Positions 29,742 to 40,214 of a stretch of 64,000 nt of DNA are shown one piece after another. Position 1 is the stretch's first letter; the number at the start of each line of letters is the position of its first letter. The stretch covers positions 186,001-250,000 of the forward strand of contig NZ_MPIN01000001.1 of assembly GCF_001887355.1 (NCBI RefSeq), given 5' to 3'. This stretch comes from Cystobacter ferrugineus (lineage in GTDB: Bacteria > Myxococcota > Myxococcia > Myxococcales > Myxococcaceae). The notes under the pieces are model-generated. The model saw only the letters and a list, made by a program, of their open reading frames with translations, was not told the DNA's origin and searched no databases. The position numbers were made by a program, and so were the translations under genes.

Positions 29742-30308
29742 CTACGCGCGTCCCGTCCCTTGTTGCATCCACTCGTGGAGCCGGTGCTTGAGCCCCTCGA
29801 GTTCGTCACAGGCACCCAGCACGCCCTTCCACTTCCCGGCGAGTTCGCGCATGGCCCAGGCTCGTCCCTGACCCGGGTCGAGTTTGGGTGCCCGCTCGGC
29901 GAGAAACGGATGGGCGTAGCGCTCCTTGGGGTGGTGTTCCCGGCGAATCTCGCTCCATGCATCGGACAGGGTGTCCCGATGGGCCGCGAGCATCCAGACC
30001 TCGATCTCCTCGATGGCGAGGCAGACGAAGAGCCGTTGCTGGGTGCTCTCCAGCACGGTGGCTCGTTCCGGTCTCTTGGGATCGCCATCGCGGTCCACCA
30101 TGATCAGGAACAGGTCGACCATCGGGTAGGTCTGGATGACGTCCGCGATGATGGTGGCGTCCAGCGCCTGGGCGATGCCGCGCAGTCGTGGCCTGGAGAG
30201 AACCTGGACCCGCGCCTGCTTCCCGAGGTCGGCCAGGAGCCGCTCGACGATGGGCTTGAGGATGTACTGGTCGAGCGTCGGATCCTCTGGGATCACGAGC
30301 ACCTTCAC
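29742..30308 (-). CDS. Toprim-like partner of an AAA ATPase (candidate defence nuclease)
   Basis: 188 residues, no signal peptide. The layout resembles a Toprim/OLD-type nuclease: an early Glu in VLVIPEDPTLDQYIL (E8), the acidic strand FLIMVDRDGD (D72, D74) and an acidic helix AIEEIEVWMLA (E100, E101, E103). GTG at 30308 overlaps the ATPase stop by four bases; an in-frame ATG at 30326 is possible. The tight overlap indicates the pair acts as a unit, like split ATPase/Toprim antiphage systems. Family assignment is by motif only; a metal-binding domain of another type cannot be excluded. Confidence 0.6.
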   Translation of the reverse strand: MKVLVIPEDPTLDQYILKPIVERLLADLGKQARVQVLSRPRLRGIAQALDATIIADVIQTYPMVDLFLIMVDRDGDPKRPERATVLESTQQRLFVCLAIEEIEVWMLAAHRDTLSDAWSEIRREHHPKERYAHPFLAERAPKLDPGQGRAWAMRELAGKWKGVLGACDELEGLKHRLHEWMQQGTGRA

Positions 30309-31546
30309 AGGGCCATCTCCATCCAACCCGTGGTGAACAGCTCGTCGATGCTCTTGTGCTGGGCCACTTCGCCAAAGTGCGGCAGATCTCCCAGGCGACG
30401 TACGAGCGTGCCTTCGTGCTCCGGAACCCGGCCGAAGACGAGGCTGTTACGCAGGGTCGCCTGATTCAACCACTGGAGGATGACGGGAGAATGGGTGGTC
30501 GCGATGACCTGGATGCCGCGCTCACGGGTCACTGCTTCCAGGTACTCCACCAGCAACTTGATGCGGGTCGGATGCAGGCCCGAATCGAGTTCCTCCAGGA
30601 GGATGACCGAGTCCTTGGGCGCGAGTCGGAGTGCCAGGAGGGTTCCGAGAAAGCGGAGTGTGCCGTCTGAAGCGCTCCTCACGGACACCCGCCGTCCGCT
30701 CTTCTCGACGAACATGGCCATGACATCGCCCAGTTCCTTGACCTCCACGAAGTCGATGTCGGCGATCTCAGGCGCACAGAACTCGGCCAGCCAGTCCGTG
30801 ATCGCCCGCTTGGCCTCGGCATCATCGCAAAGTTGGGCAAGTACTCCGGAGATGTTCCGCCCCTCGTCTCCCAGAGGTGCATTCCTGCGGCCGTAGCCGC
30901 GCATCGCCGAGGGTTGAATGTTCAGGAACTCGATTTGAGACAATGCTTCCTCGAGTCCGAACGGGGGAACCAGTACCTCCTGCCACCTCCCGCTGCGTGC
31001 AGGTGGCTGAGGCCACATGAATACACTCCTGTACGCACTGACCAACTTCGTCTCAGGATCGGCGTCAGCACCTGAAAACAGCCCAGGGGGTACGCTTATC
31101 TCGATACGGTCTCCTCGAAGAGCACCCGTGCGAGTCGTCTCTCCTCCCTCTGGAGTAAAGCTCTCTTCCTCCAAGAGCGGATGAGGGACTGTCCGGCACG
31201 TCATTCGATGGGTGAGGCTGACAACGTGCTCGGTGACGGGCTCATTGTCGAAATCCCAGGCCAGCACGGACCAGTCACTTTCGAGCGTGAATCTCGAAGT
31301 CCCCAGCCGCGCGGCCTCGGGGGCGCCCCCGCGCAGTCCGCGCCACGCATCAGGGGAGACGCGTTGCTCCCCGTTGAGGATCTGCTCCAGATCGAGGTTG
31401 AACGAGTTGGCGTGCAGGAACTGCAACGCGTCCAGGAAGTTGCTCTTGCCGGAGGCATTGGCCCCGAGGAGCAACGTCAGCGGGGCGAGCGGGACGTCCT
31501 CATCGACGAAGCTCTTGAAGTCCTTGAGGCGCAGCCTCTTGAGCAC
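30305..31546 (-). CDS. AAA (AAA_21/OLD-like) ATPase
   Basis: 413-residue ABC-type ATPase of the SMC/OLD-like class. Walker A is GANASGKS (28-35), the signature-like motif SASDGTLRFLG (291-301), Walker B VILLEELDSGLHP with the catalytic Glu, and the switch His in ATTHSP (352). The start is MLKRLRLKDFKSF from GTG 31546 with GAGGTGG upstream. No membrane segments or transporter partner. It begins 37 bases after the acyl-CoA dehydrogenase and overlaps the Toprim-like gene. Codon third positions look less GC-rich than in neighbours, suggesting acquisition. Such pairs commonly act in phage defence; this one is untested. Confidence 0.82.
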   Translation of the reverse strand: MLKRLRLKDFKSFVDEDVPLAPLTLLLGANASGKSNFLDALQFLHANSFNLDLEQILNGEQRVSPDAWRGLRGGAPEAARLGTSRFTLESDWSVLAWDFDNEPVTEHVVSLTHRMTCRTVPHPLLEEESFTPEGGETTRTGALRGDRIEISVPPGLFSGADADPETKLVSAYRSVFMWPQPPARSGRWQEVLVPPFGLEEALSQIEFLNIQPSAMRGYGRRNAPLGDEGRNISGVLAQLCDDAEAKRAITDWLAEFCAPEIADIDFVEVKELGDVMAMFVEKSGRRVSVRSASDGTLRFLGTLLALRLAPKDSVILLEELDSGLHPTRIKLLVEYLEAVTRERGIQVIATTHSPVILQWLNQATLRNSLVFGRVPEHEGTLVRRLGDLPHFGEVAQHKSIDELFTTGWMEMAL

Positions 31547-31583
31547 GGTGCCACCTCGTTGAACAACGAGTCCGCCTCTCCAC

Positions 31584-32729
31584 TCAGCCGAACAGCTTGA
31601 ACGTCTCGCGGGCGATCACCAGGCGCTGCACCTCGCTGGTGCCCTCGTAGATGGTCTGCACGCGGGCGTCGCGGAAGTAGCGCTCCACGGGGAACTCGTC
31701 GATGTAGCCGTAGCCGCCGTGGATCTGCACCGCCTTGTCCACCGCGCGGTTGGACATCTCGCTGGCGAACAGCTTCGCCATGGACGCCTCGCGGGTGAAG
31801 GGCTTGCCCTCCTCCTTGAGGCTCGCGGCGCGCAGCGTGAGCAGCTCCGCCGCCTCGAGCTCCGTGGCCATGTTCGCCATCATGAAGCTCAGGCCCTGGA
31901 ACTCGCCAATGGCCTGGCCGAACGCCTTGCGGTCCTTCGCGTAGCGCACGCTCGCGTCCAGCGCCGCCCGGGCCACGCCACATGCCTGCGAGGCAATCCC
32001 GATGCGCCCACCATCCAGGGCGATCATCGCCAGCTTGAAGCCGTCCCCCTCCTTGCCCAGGAGGTTGTCCGCGGGAATGGCGCAATCCTCGAAGGTCAGG
32101 CTCACCGTGTTGGACGCGCGCAGGCCCATCTTGTCCTCGTGCTTGCCCACGTGCAGCCCCGGCGTGCCGCCCTCCACGATGAAGGCGGAGATGCCCTTGC
32201 CGCCCTGCCCTCCCGTCTGCGCCCACACCACCATCACCCCCGCGTACTCGCCCGAGGTGATCCACTGCTTGCTGCCGTTGAGCACCCACGTGTCCCCGCG
32301 CCGCACCGCCGTGGTGCGCATGGCGCGCGGATCCGAGCCCGCGTGCGGCTCGGAGAGCGCGAACGAGCCCGCCACCGCCTCGCCCGACGTCAGCCGCGTC
32401 ACGAACTTCTCGCGCTGCGCGTCGTTGCCATACGTGTGGATGAGCTCGGCGCACATGTTGGTGACGGCCATGGTCACCGACGTCGACGCGCACGCCGCCG
32501 ACATCTCCATCATCGCCAGCGAGTACGCCACGACGCCCGCCTCGGCGCCCCCGTACTTCGCGGAGATGTTCACCCCCATGAGCCCGAGCGAGGCCAGCTC
32601 CCGGTACAGCTCCGTGGCGAAGGTCTCCTCCCGATCGAAGGTGCGCGCCTGGGGCGCCACCCGCTCGCGCGCGAACTTGCGCGCGGTGTCCCGGATGAGT
32701 GTCTGGGTCTCGGTCAGTTCGAGGTTCAC
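31584..32729 (-). CDS. Acyl-CoA dehydrogenase
   Basis: FAD-dependent dehydrogenase introducing the alpha-beta double bond in acyl-CoA. FAD/substrate motifs FALSEPHAGSDPRAM and WITSGEYAG are present, and the catalytic base lies in TIYEGTSEVQR near the C-terminus. 381 residues, the short/medium-chain size. It follows the AgmX-domain gene by 12 bases and is the second of two such dehydrogenases in the cluster. Chain-length specificity cannot be read reliably. Confidence 0.92.
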   Translation of the reverse strand: MNLELTETQTLIRDTARKFARERVAPQARTFDREETFATELYRELASLGLMGVNISAKYGGAEAGVVAYSLAMMEMSAACASTSVTMAVTNMCAELIHTYGNDAQREKFVTRLTSGEAVAGSFALSEPHAGSDPRAMRTTAVRRGDTWVLNGSKQWITSGEYAGVMVVWAQTGGQGGKGISAFIVEGGTPGLHVGKHEDKMGLRASNTVSLTFEDCAIPADNLLGKEGDGFKLAMIALDGGRIGIASQACGVARAALDASVRYAKDRKAFGQAIGEFQGLSFMMANMATELEAAELLTLRAASLKEEGKPFTREASMAKLFASEMSNRAVDKAVQIHGGYGYIDEFPVERYFRDARVQTIYEGTSEVQRLVIARETFKLFG

Positions 32730-32741
32730 GGGGGGGGCTTC

Positions 32742-33233
32742 CTACTTGATGGCCTTGAGGTTGAACGGATACTCGATCGGGTGCTCTTTCTTGTCCGAGG
32801 GCTCGGGGAACGTGATGCTGGTGATCACGTTCACCACGCACTCGTTGAGGCGCTGGTTCTTGATCGTCGTGCCCGCCTTGGCCACCTTGGCGTCGCGCAC
32901 GAAGCCCTCGGGCGAGATGGTGAAGGTCGTCAGGATGCGGCCCTCCTCCACGTTGCTGCCCTTGGTCGCGAGGATCTCCTCGTAGCAATCCTGGATGTCC
33001 CGCGAGTAGTAGTTCATCACCATGCGGATGGAGTCCGGGGTGAAGGGCAGCTTGGTGACGTCCGGCGGCTGCCCACGGGAGGGCGCACCACCCTTCTTCC
33101 CCGAGCCGCCCGGCTCGGTGGCCGGGGTTCCCGCGTCCGTCGCCGCGGACGCGCCCTTCTTGCCCGCCGAGCCCTGCGCCAGCGCCAGGCCCGCGGACAA
33201 CACCACCGCCATCGCGATCAACGGTCGCTTCAT
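32742..33233 (-). CDS. AgmX/PglI C-terminal domain protein
   Basis: 163-residue exported protein: signal peptide MKRPLIAMAVVLSAGLALAQ, then a low-complexity linker rich in Gly, Lys and Ala, then a TonB-C-like domain with the pattern IQDCYEEIL, ISPEGFVRDAKVAK and LNECVVNVITSITFPEP. This C-terminal domain occurs in many myxobacterial envelope and gliding-related proteins. Two conserved Cys could form a disulphide. Its placement between two acyl-CoA dehydrogenases with gaps of only 12-14 bases is odd for an envelope protein. Confidence 0.75.
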   Translation of the reverse strand: MKRPLIAMAVVLSAGLALAQGSAGKKGASAATDAGTPATEPGGSGKKGGAPSRGQPPDVTKLPFTPDSIRMVMNYYSRDIQDCYEEILATKGSNVEEGRILTTFTISPEGFVRDAKVAKAGTTIKNQRLNECVVNVITSITFPEPSDKKEHPIEYPFNLKAIK

Positions 33234-33247
33234 GAGTCGTCGACTCC

Positions 33248-34390
<1,143 letters not shown>

Positions 34391-34491
34391 GACACTCCTG
34401 GGGAGAAAGACGCGGGGTACATAGTATGGGCCATGTGCCCCGGAAACAGGGTTGGCTGAAAGGCGGGGCACCCAAGCACCCGCCGGGCCGT

Positions 34492-35268
34492 CTACCGGCC
34501 GGAGAAGACCGCCGGGCGCTTCTCCAGGAAGGCCTTCATGCCTTCCTTCTGGTCCTCGGAGCCGAAGAGCACCCCGAAGGCCTGGCTCTCCAGCTCGTTG
34601 GCCGTGCGGAGATCCTGATCGGCGCCCAGCTCGATGACGCGCTTGGCCTGCGAGAGGGCCATCGGGCCGTTCTTGATGAGCTTGCCCGCCACCGTCTTGC
34701 AGTGCGCGAGGAGCTGGTCGGCGGGGAGCACCTCGAGCACGAGGCCGATCTCCCTGGCCTTGGCCGCGTCCAGCCGCTCGCCGGTGAAGATGAGCTCCTT
34801 CGCGCGCATCTTGCCCACCGTGCGCGCCAGGCGCTGGGTGCCGCCGAAGCCCGGGATGACGCCGAGGCCGGTCTCGGGCAGGCCCAGCTTCGCCTTCTCC
34901 GAGGCGTAGATGAGGTCGCACGCGAGCGCGAGCTCACACCCGCCGCCGAGCGCGAAGCCATTCACCGCGGCGATCGTCGGGATGGTGAGCCGCTCGAGCA
35001 GGTGCATGACGCGGTGGCCGAGCGCGGAGAACTCCCGCGCCTGCGCCGAGCCGATGGTGGCCATCTCCGCGATGTCCGCCCCCGCCACGAAGGCCTTGTC
35101 GCCCCCGCCGGTGACGATGAGCACGCGCACCTGCGAGGGCAGCAGCAGCAGCGCCGACTCCATCTCGAGGAACGTCTGGGTGTTGAGGGCGTTGAGCGCC
35201 TTGGGGCGGTCGATGGTGAGGACGGCGATGGCGCCCTCGGTGTCCAGCCGGATGTTCTCGTAGGCCAT
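34492..35268 (-). CDS. Enoyl-CoA hydratase (crotonase family)
   Basis: Hydrates trans-2-enoyl-CoA to 3-hydroxyacyl-CoA. Crotonase motifs: FVAGADIAEM (oxyanion hole), AVNGFALGGGCELALACDL with the first catalytic Glu region, and LPETGLGVIPGFGGTQRL with the second Glu. 258 residues from ATG 35268. It lies 16 bases downstream of hbd and shares its transcript. Confidence 0.93.
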   Translation of the reverse strand: MAYENIRLDTEGAIAVLTIDRPKALNALNTQTFLEMESALLLLPSQVRVLIVTGGGDKAFVAGADIAEMATIGSAQAREFSALGHRVMHLLERLTIPTIAAVNGFALGGGCELALACDLIYASEKAKLGLPETGLGVIPGFGGTQRLARTVGKMRAKELIFTGERLDAAKAREIGLVLEVLPADQLLAHCKTVAGKLIKNGPMALSQAKRVIELGADQDLRTANELESQAFGVLFGSEDQKEGMKAFLEKRPAVFSGR

Positions 35269-35284
35269 TGGGTAGGTCCTCGTC

Positions 35285-36133
<849 letters not shown>

Positions 36134-36173
36134 GGCGTTCGCGACCTCTTTCGAGCGGTTTGGAACCGGGCGG

Positions 36174-36202
36174 GCTATAGCCCCCGCCCCCACACCGGTC
36201 AA
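36174..36202 (-). promoter_or_regulatory. Promoter for the hbd operon
   Basis: Minus-strand TTGACC (36202-36197) and TATAGC (36179-36174), spacer exactly 17, about 34 bases from predicted start of transcription to the hbd ATG. The -35 box overlaps the last codons of the gene at 36199. The -10 also lies in a GGGC/GCCC dyad (36170-36191). Confidence 0.6.
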
Positions 36203-36606
36203 CGACTCCCGGCCATTCTCAGGTTCCGCTCCACCCGGAGGTCCTCGGTTCCCAATGTCAGATGCTCCACTCGGGGTGGCAGGGACGGCCCGTGCTGTGC
36301 CCGGGGAAACACCCAGACCTCGTATGCCCCGGCGGCCAGTTCCGCTTTCACGCTGAGTGATGCGGGGGGGCCGCTCGGGAAGGTGAGCGTCACGCGCTTC
36401 ACCAGCTCGCCCTCCGAGTCCTTCACCTGCACGTCGAGCGCGCGGATGTCACTCCAACCCGGTCCCTCCAGCCACCACACCAGCTCGCGCTCGGGTACAT
36501 CCGAGCCCTTCCACCACCACAGGCCCAGCGCCAGGAGCACCAGCAACGGCAGCCGCCGCACGAGGGGATGCCGGCGCCAGTCCCGCTTTCCGGCCTCGTC
36601 CTCCAC
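36199..36606 (-). CDS. Small membrane-anchored hypothetical protein
   Basis: 135 residues with a basic N-terminus and one transmembrane helix (LPLLVLLALGLWWW, about residues 19-33), followed by a predicted beta-rich periplasmic domain. GTG start at 36606, five bases after the stop of the gene upstream, so the two are probably co-transcribed. No family recognised. Confidence 0.6.
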   Translation of the reverse strand: MEDEAGKRDWRRHPLVRRLPLLVLLALGLWWWKGSDVPERELVWWLEGPGWSDIRALDVQVKDSEGELVKRVTLTFPSGPPASLSVKAELAAGAYEVWVFPRAQHGPSLPPRVEHLTLGTEDLRVERNLRMAGSR

Positions 36607-36611
36607 CCGCC

Positions 36612-37079
36612 CTACTCCTTCTTCGCGGCGGCCTTCTTGCCGCCCCGGCGCGTGCCCAGCTCGGAGATGGCGATCTTGGTGCGCAGGGGCTCGGCCTGCT
36701 CCTTGTCGTCCTTGTCCGCGGGTACCAGGCGGATCTGCGCCTTCACCTCGATGGTCATCCCCGACAGGAGCTTGAGCACCTCGTCGCGCAGCTTCTCCGA
36801 CTGGAGGAAGCGCCGCAGCTCCTCGGAGACGACCCGGCCCACCTCGTCCTTCGTCTTCTCCGCCTGCCCGAGGACGTAGCCGAGCACCTCCTTGGGCAGC
36901 TTGAGCTGGCCGGCCAGCGCGCGCAGCCCCTCTTCCGTCATGAAGAGGGCGCCCAGTCCCGCCACGGCCACCTTGCGCATGAACTCGGGCACGAAACCCG
37001 CGCGAGACCCCTCGCCCCGCTCGTGTCCTTCATCGAGCAGTGGATCGAAGTCCTTGTCGGGTTCCTTGCCGGTCGTCAT
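36612..37079 (-). CDS. Hypothetical helical protein
   Basis: 155 residues. The central region (MTEEGLRALAGQLKLPKEV followed by a long charged helix) resembles phasin-like or coiled-coil proteins seen beside myxobacterial housekeeping genes, but I cannot name a family. The last 15 residues are Lys/Ala-rich. No signal peptide. It is 30 bases downstream of the mrp gene and likely in its transcript. Confidence 0.6.
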   Translation of the reverse strand: MTTGKEPDKDFDPLLDEGHERGEGSRAGFVPEFMRKVAVAGLGALFMTEEGLRALAGQLKLPKEVLGYVLGQAEKTKDEVGRVVSEELRRFLQSEKLRDEVLKLLSGMTIEVKAQIRLVPADKDDKEQAEPLRTKIAISELGTRRGGKKAAAKKE

Positions 37080-37109
37080 CGGGGGCCTCGTGGGGGGACG
37101 GGGATGCGG

Positions 37110-38198
37110 CTAGCGTACCACCGGGAGCTTCACCGCCACGCGCATGTTCTCGGTGGAGACGCGGCCGGCGATGTTGCGCGCCATCGTCCGGAAGGCCAGG
37201 GCCTCGGGGCTGTCCGGCGCGCTGAGCACCACGGGCACGCCCGCGTCACCCGACTCGCGGATCTTCAAGTCCAGCGGGATCTCCCCCAGGAAGGGGATGT
37301 TGAACATCTGCGCCGCCTTCTGGCCGCCCCCCCGGTTGAAGATGTGCGTGGCGTGCGAGCAGTTCGGGCAGATGAACTGGCTCATGTTCTCCACGATGCC
37401 CAGCACGGGAATGTGAACCTTGTCGAACATCTGCTTGGCGCGCACCACGTCCGCGAGCGCCACGTCCTGCGGCGTCGTCACCAGCACCGCGCCCGCGGCC
37501 CGCACCGACTGGGACAGCGTCAACGCCACGTCACCCGTGCCCGGGGGCAGATCCAGGATGAGGTAGTCCAGCTCGCCCCAGCGCACGTCGCGGATGAGCT
37601 GCATCAGCGCCCCGTGCAGCATGGGCCCGCGCCAGATGAGCGCCTGCTCCGCCTCCACGAGGAAGCCGATCGACATCAGCTTCAGGCCGTGCTTCTCCAT
37701 GGGCAGCAGCGTCTTGCCGTCCGGGCTCGTGGGCTTCTCGGTGATGCCCGTCATCAGGGGCACCGACGGGCCGTAGAAGTCCGCGTCGAGCAGGCCCACC
37801 GTGGCGCCATCGCGCGCCAGGGCCGTGGCCAGGTTCACCGACACGGTGCTCTTGCCCACCCCGCCCTTGCCCGCGCCCACGAGAATCACGTTCTTCACCT
37901 GGGGCAGCAGCGCCTGGCCCTGGGGGCCTCCCATGCCGGCGGGCGCCGAGCGCACCTGTGCTCCCCACTCGATGTCGAACGTCTTGAGGCCCGGCACCTG
38001 CTTGAGCGCCGCTTCCGCGTCCGCCTGGATCTTCCCCTTCATCGGGCAGGCGGGCGTGGTCAGCTCGATCTTCAGCTTCGCCTTGTCGCCCTCCACGCGG
38101 ACGTCCTTCACCATCCCGGCCTTCACGAGGTCGATGTGCAGCTCGGGATCCATCACCTTCGACATCGCCGCGAGGATGTCGCGCTCGGAAACGCTCAT
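37110..38198 (-). CDS. Mrp/ApbC-type Fe-S cluster carrier ATPase
   Basis: P-loop NTPase that binds and transfers iron-sulphur clusters. An N-terminal MIP18/DUF59 domain (residues 1-80, with TTPACPMKG) precedes the ATPase with the deviant Walker A GKGGVGKS at 110-117 and the cluster-binding motif CPNC near residue 290. 362 residues. It may serve the Fe-S enzymes encoded nearby (MiaB, RlmD-type, Nth), although that is inference. Confidence 0.92.
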   Translation of the reverse strand: MSVSERDILAAMSKVMDPELHIDLVKAGMVKDVRVEGDKAKLKIELTTPACPMKGKIQADAEAALKQVPGLKTFDIEWGAQVRSAPAGMGGPQGQALLPQVKNVILVGAGKGGVGKSTVSVNLATALARDGATVGLLDADFYGPSVPLMTGITEKPTSPDGKTLLPMEKHGLKLMSIGFLVEAEQALIWRGPMLHGALMQLIRDVRWGELDYLILDLPPGTGDVALTLSQSVRAAGAVLVTTPQDVALADVVRAKQMFDKVHIPVLGIVENMSQFICPNCSHATHIFNRGGGQKAAQMFNIPFLGEIPLDLKIRESGDAGVPVVLSAPDSPEALAFRTMARNIAGRVSTENMRVAVKLPVVR

Positions 38199-38325
38199 CT
38201 GGAGTACCTGAATCCTTGTGGAACCCCGAGGGCGGGGGACGGCCCTCGGATGGGGCGCGCAATAGCCAGCGGCCCCGGTGGTGTCAACCTCCTCTAATCT
38301 CCCACCAGCCCGGATGCACGCCGCC

Positions 38326-38958
38326 TCATTCGAGCGCCTCCACCCGGTACTCGCCCGCTTCCCGCGCGAGCCGCACCGCCCGTTGTTCCCCCAGGGGGAA
38401 CGCCGCCCCCGCCTCCGTCACCTCCACCGCGCCCTTCACCGCGAGTCGCGCCCGGCGCACCCGCTCGGCCGCCAGGGGCTCACGCTGGAAGTCCTCCCGC
38501 AGCCTTTCCGGGGTGTACCGGGCCCGCAGGGAGGAGGACAGGAGCGACCAGGCGGTTTCCCAGTCGGCGGCCTCCGTCGCGTCGAGGAACCGCGTCAGGC
38601 AGGCCCGGGGCGCGTCCTGGGGAGACTCCTCGACGACCCGCCAGCCCTCCTTCGACTCGATGAGGCTCAGCGAGGGGCCCTGCGCCCGGAGCGCGGGAAG
38701 GGCCGCGCGCACCTGGGCGATCCGCGTGCGCCGCGCCTGGGCGTCCGCGTAGTGCGCGAGGAACGTGGCGCGCTCCTCGGGGCGCAGGCTCGTCAGGGTG
38801 GAAGCGGCCTCCAACCGGTTCTCCTCCAGGGCCCGGACATAGGCCGTGGCCACCTCGCGGGGACCCGGAGCGTGGACACAACCCACGAGGGACGACACCA
38901 GCGCGAGGCCGACGGTGAGCGGGGAGGAACGGAGAGGAAGCATGCAGCGCATGGGCAC
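38326..38958 (-). CDS. Lipoprotein of unknown function
   Basis: About 210 residues with a lipoprotein signal ending LVSSLVGC. The mature part begins PREVATAYVRALEENRLEAA, a pattern typical of NTF2-like/DUF4878 lipoproteins, and appears to contain two such segments (a second at CLTRFLDATEAADWETAW). GTG 38958 lies six bases after GGAGG; ATGs at 38952 and 38943 are alternatives. No operon partner; gaps of over 100 bases on both sides. Confidence 0.65.
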   Translation of the reverse strand: MPMRCMLPLRSSPLTVGLALVSSLVGCVHAPGPREVATAYVRALEENRLEAASTLTSLRPEERATFLAHYADAQARRTRIAQVRAALPALRAQGPSLSLIESKEGWRVVEESPQDAPRACLTRFLDATEAADWETAWSLLSSSLRARYTPERLREDFQREPLAAERVRRARLAVKGAVEVTEAGAAFPLGEQRAVRLAREAGEYRVEALE

Positions 38959-39080
38959 GAGGGGCCTCCGAGGTTAGCGGAAACCCCCGTGCCGCGCCGC
39001 TGGAGAGACCGTGAGATATGAGGAGTTTGGGCCCGGGGGTCCACTCGGCCCCTCTCCGTCTTATGCTCCGGCAAGGGGCG

Positions 39081-39914
39081 TCAGAGCGGCAGGAAGACGA
39101 CGCGCACGCCCAGGGTGAAGTAGGCGTGGAAGCCGTCATCCGCTGGGGGCATCGCAGCCGTCTGGGGCCCAGGATTGGGGACTCCTGGGGGAAGCTCGAA
39201 CGACACCGTCTGCTCACCGGCGCGCACCGTGTAACTGCCGATGGACGCGGTGAGGATGGGGCCCAGCGACAGGCTGCGGGTCAACGCCACGTCACCGCCC
39301 ACGCTCACGCGCGCGTAGGTGGGGCCGCGGTCGGTGACGGAGGACTGCACGCGTGTCGGGATGGTGCCGCCGGGAGCCACGATGCTCGACCTGCCCTCCA
39401 CGTCGGTGTTCAGGATTTCCATGCCCACGCCCAGCCCCACCCACGGGTCGAAGCCGCTGTCGGGCGCGAAGTGGTAGCGGGCCTCCGGCCCGAAGCGCCA
39501 CTGGTACGTCGAGCAGTCGAAACCCTCCGGGCATGCCAGGTCGCTCGTCTTGGTAAAGACCTTCTCGTACGAGCCCCACAGGCCCAGGTAGAAGCGCGGG
39601 CTGGCCCGGTAACCCACCTCCAGCAGGATGGGCAGCGAGCCCTTGGATGCGTCAGTGATCTTCAGGTCCTCCGGCAGCCCCGTCTTCCGCGAGACGCCGT
39701 TCTTGTAGACATAGCCCGCCCCCAGGCTCAGGTTCGCGCTAAGGGCGAGCTGCAGCCCGTGCTTGCTCGCGGACGTCCCCGAGTCTTGCTCCAGGGGGGT
39801 GGTTGTAGCCGGGCCGGTGGTTACCAATCTCTCATCCAATTCCTGGGCCCACGCGGTGTGCGTGAATCCCAGCGAGGCGACCATCGACAGCGTCCAGTAC
39901 AGCCTTGCAGCCAT
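39081..39914 (-). CDS. Outer-membrane beta-barrel protein
   Basis: 277 residues with a signal peptide (MAARLYWTLSMVASLGFTHTAWAQ). The mature protein alternates short amphipathic strands ending in aromatic residues (LSLGAGYVYKNG, LLEVGYRASPRFYLGLWGSY, FGPEARYHF, WVGLGVGMEIL) and ends FTLGVRVVFLPL, a typical barrel C-terminus. An 8-strand OmpW/porin-like barrel is likely. ATG 39914 follows GGAGGTG; the frame is open upstream but lacks a signal there. Function unknown. Confidence 0.72.
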   Translation of the reverse strand: MAARLYWTLSMVASLGFTHTAWAQELDERLVTTGPATTTPLEQDSGTSASKHGLQLALSANLSLGAGYVYKNGVSRKTGLPEDLKITDASKGSLPILLEVGYRASPRFYLGLWGSYEKVFTKTSDLACPEGFDCSTYQWRFGPEARYHFAPDSGFDPWVGLGVGMEILNTDVEGRSSIVAPGGTIPTRVQSSVTDRGPTYARVSVGGDVALTRSLSLGPILTASIGSYTVRAGEQTVSFELPPGVPNPGPQTAAMPPADDGFHAYFTLGVRVVFLPL

Positions 39915-40214
39915 GAGACATGCACCTCCATGAACAGAGAGCGGCGGACTGTGCGCGATGGGGAGACTGAACGCAAGGAAAGCCGGAGGGCCCTCCACGA
40001 AGTACAGGAGGGATAGGAGCCCGGTTGAGGGTGCCGTGCTCCCGGACTCGAGCACGCGCGTGCCGCAAGCCCTGCTGTGCTGTGACCGGAGCGTTCGAGC
40101 CCCAGTACATGCGGGAGGGATGGCCGTAGAGTGGCAAACACTGACACCACCTCCGAGGACACTGGGGCTGGGGATGACCGTGCCGTTACATTCGGGCCGA
40201 GGAGGGGATAACCC
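39915..40214. other. Divergent intergenic region
   Basis: 300 bases between the outer-membrane protein and the NTF2-like gene. It is less GC-rich than surrounding genes. A strong ribosome-binding site (GAGGAGGGG) precedes the plus-strand ATG. I could not find a well-spaced promoter pair on either strand. Confidence 0.4.

Noticed and set aside
36170-36191. GC-rich dyad as a terminator before hbd
   Set aside because: No U tract follows, and the sequence fits a promoter (TTGACC-17-TATAGC) better.
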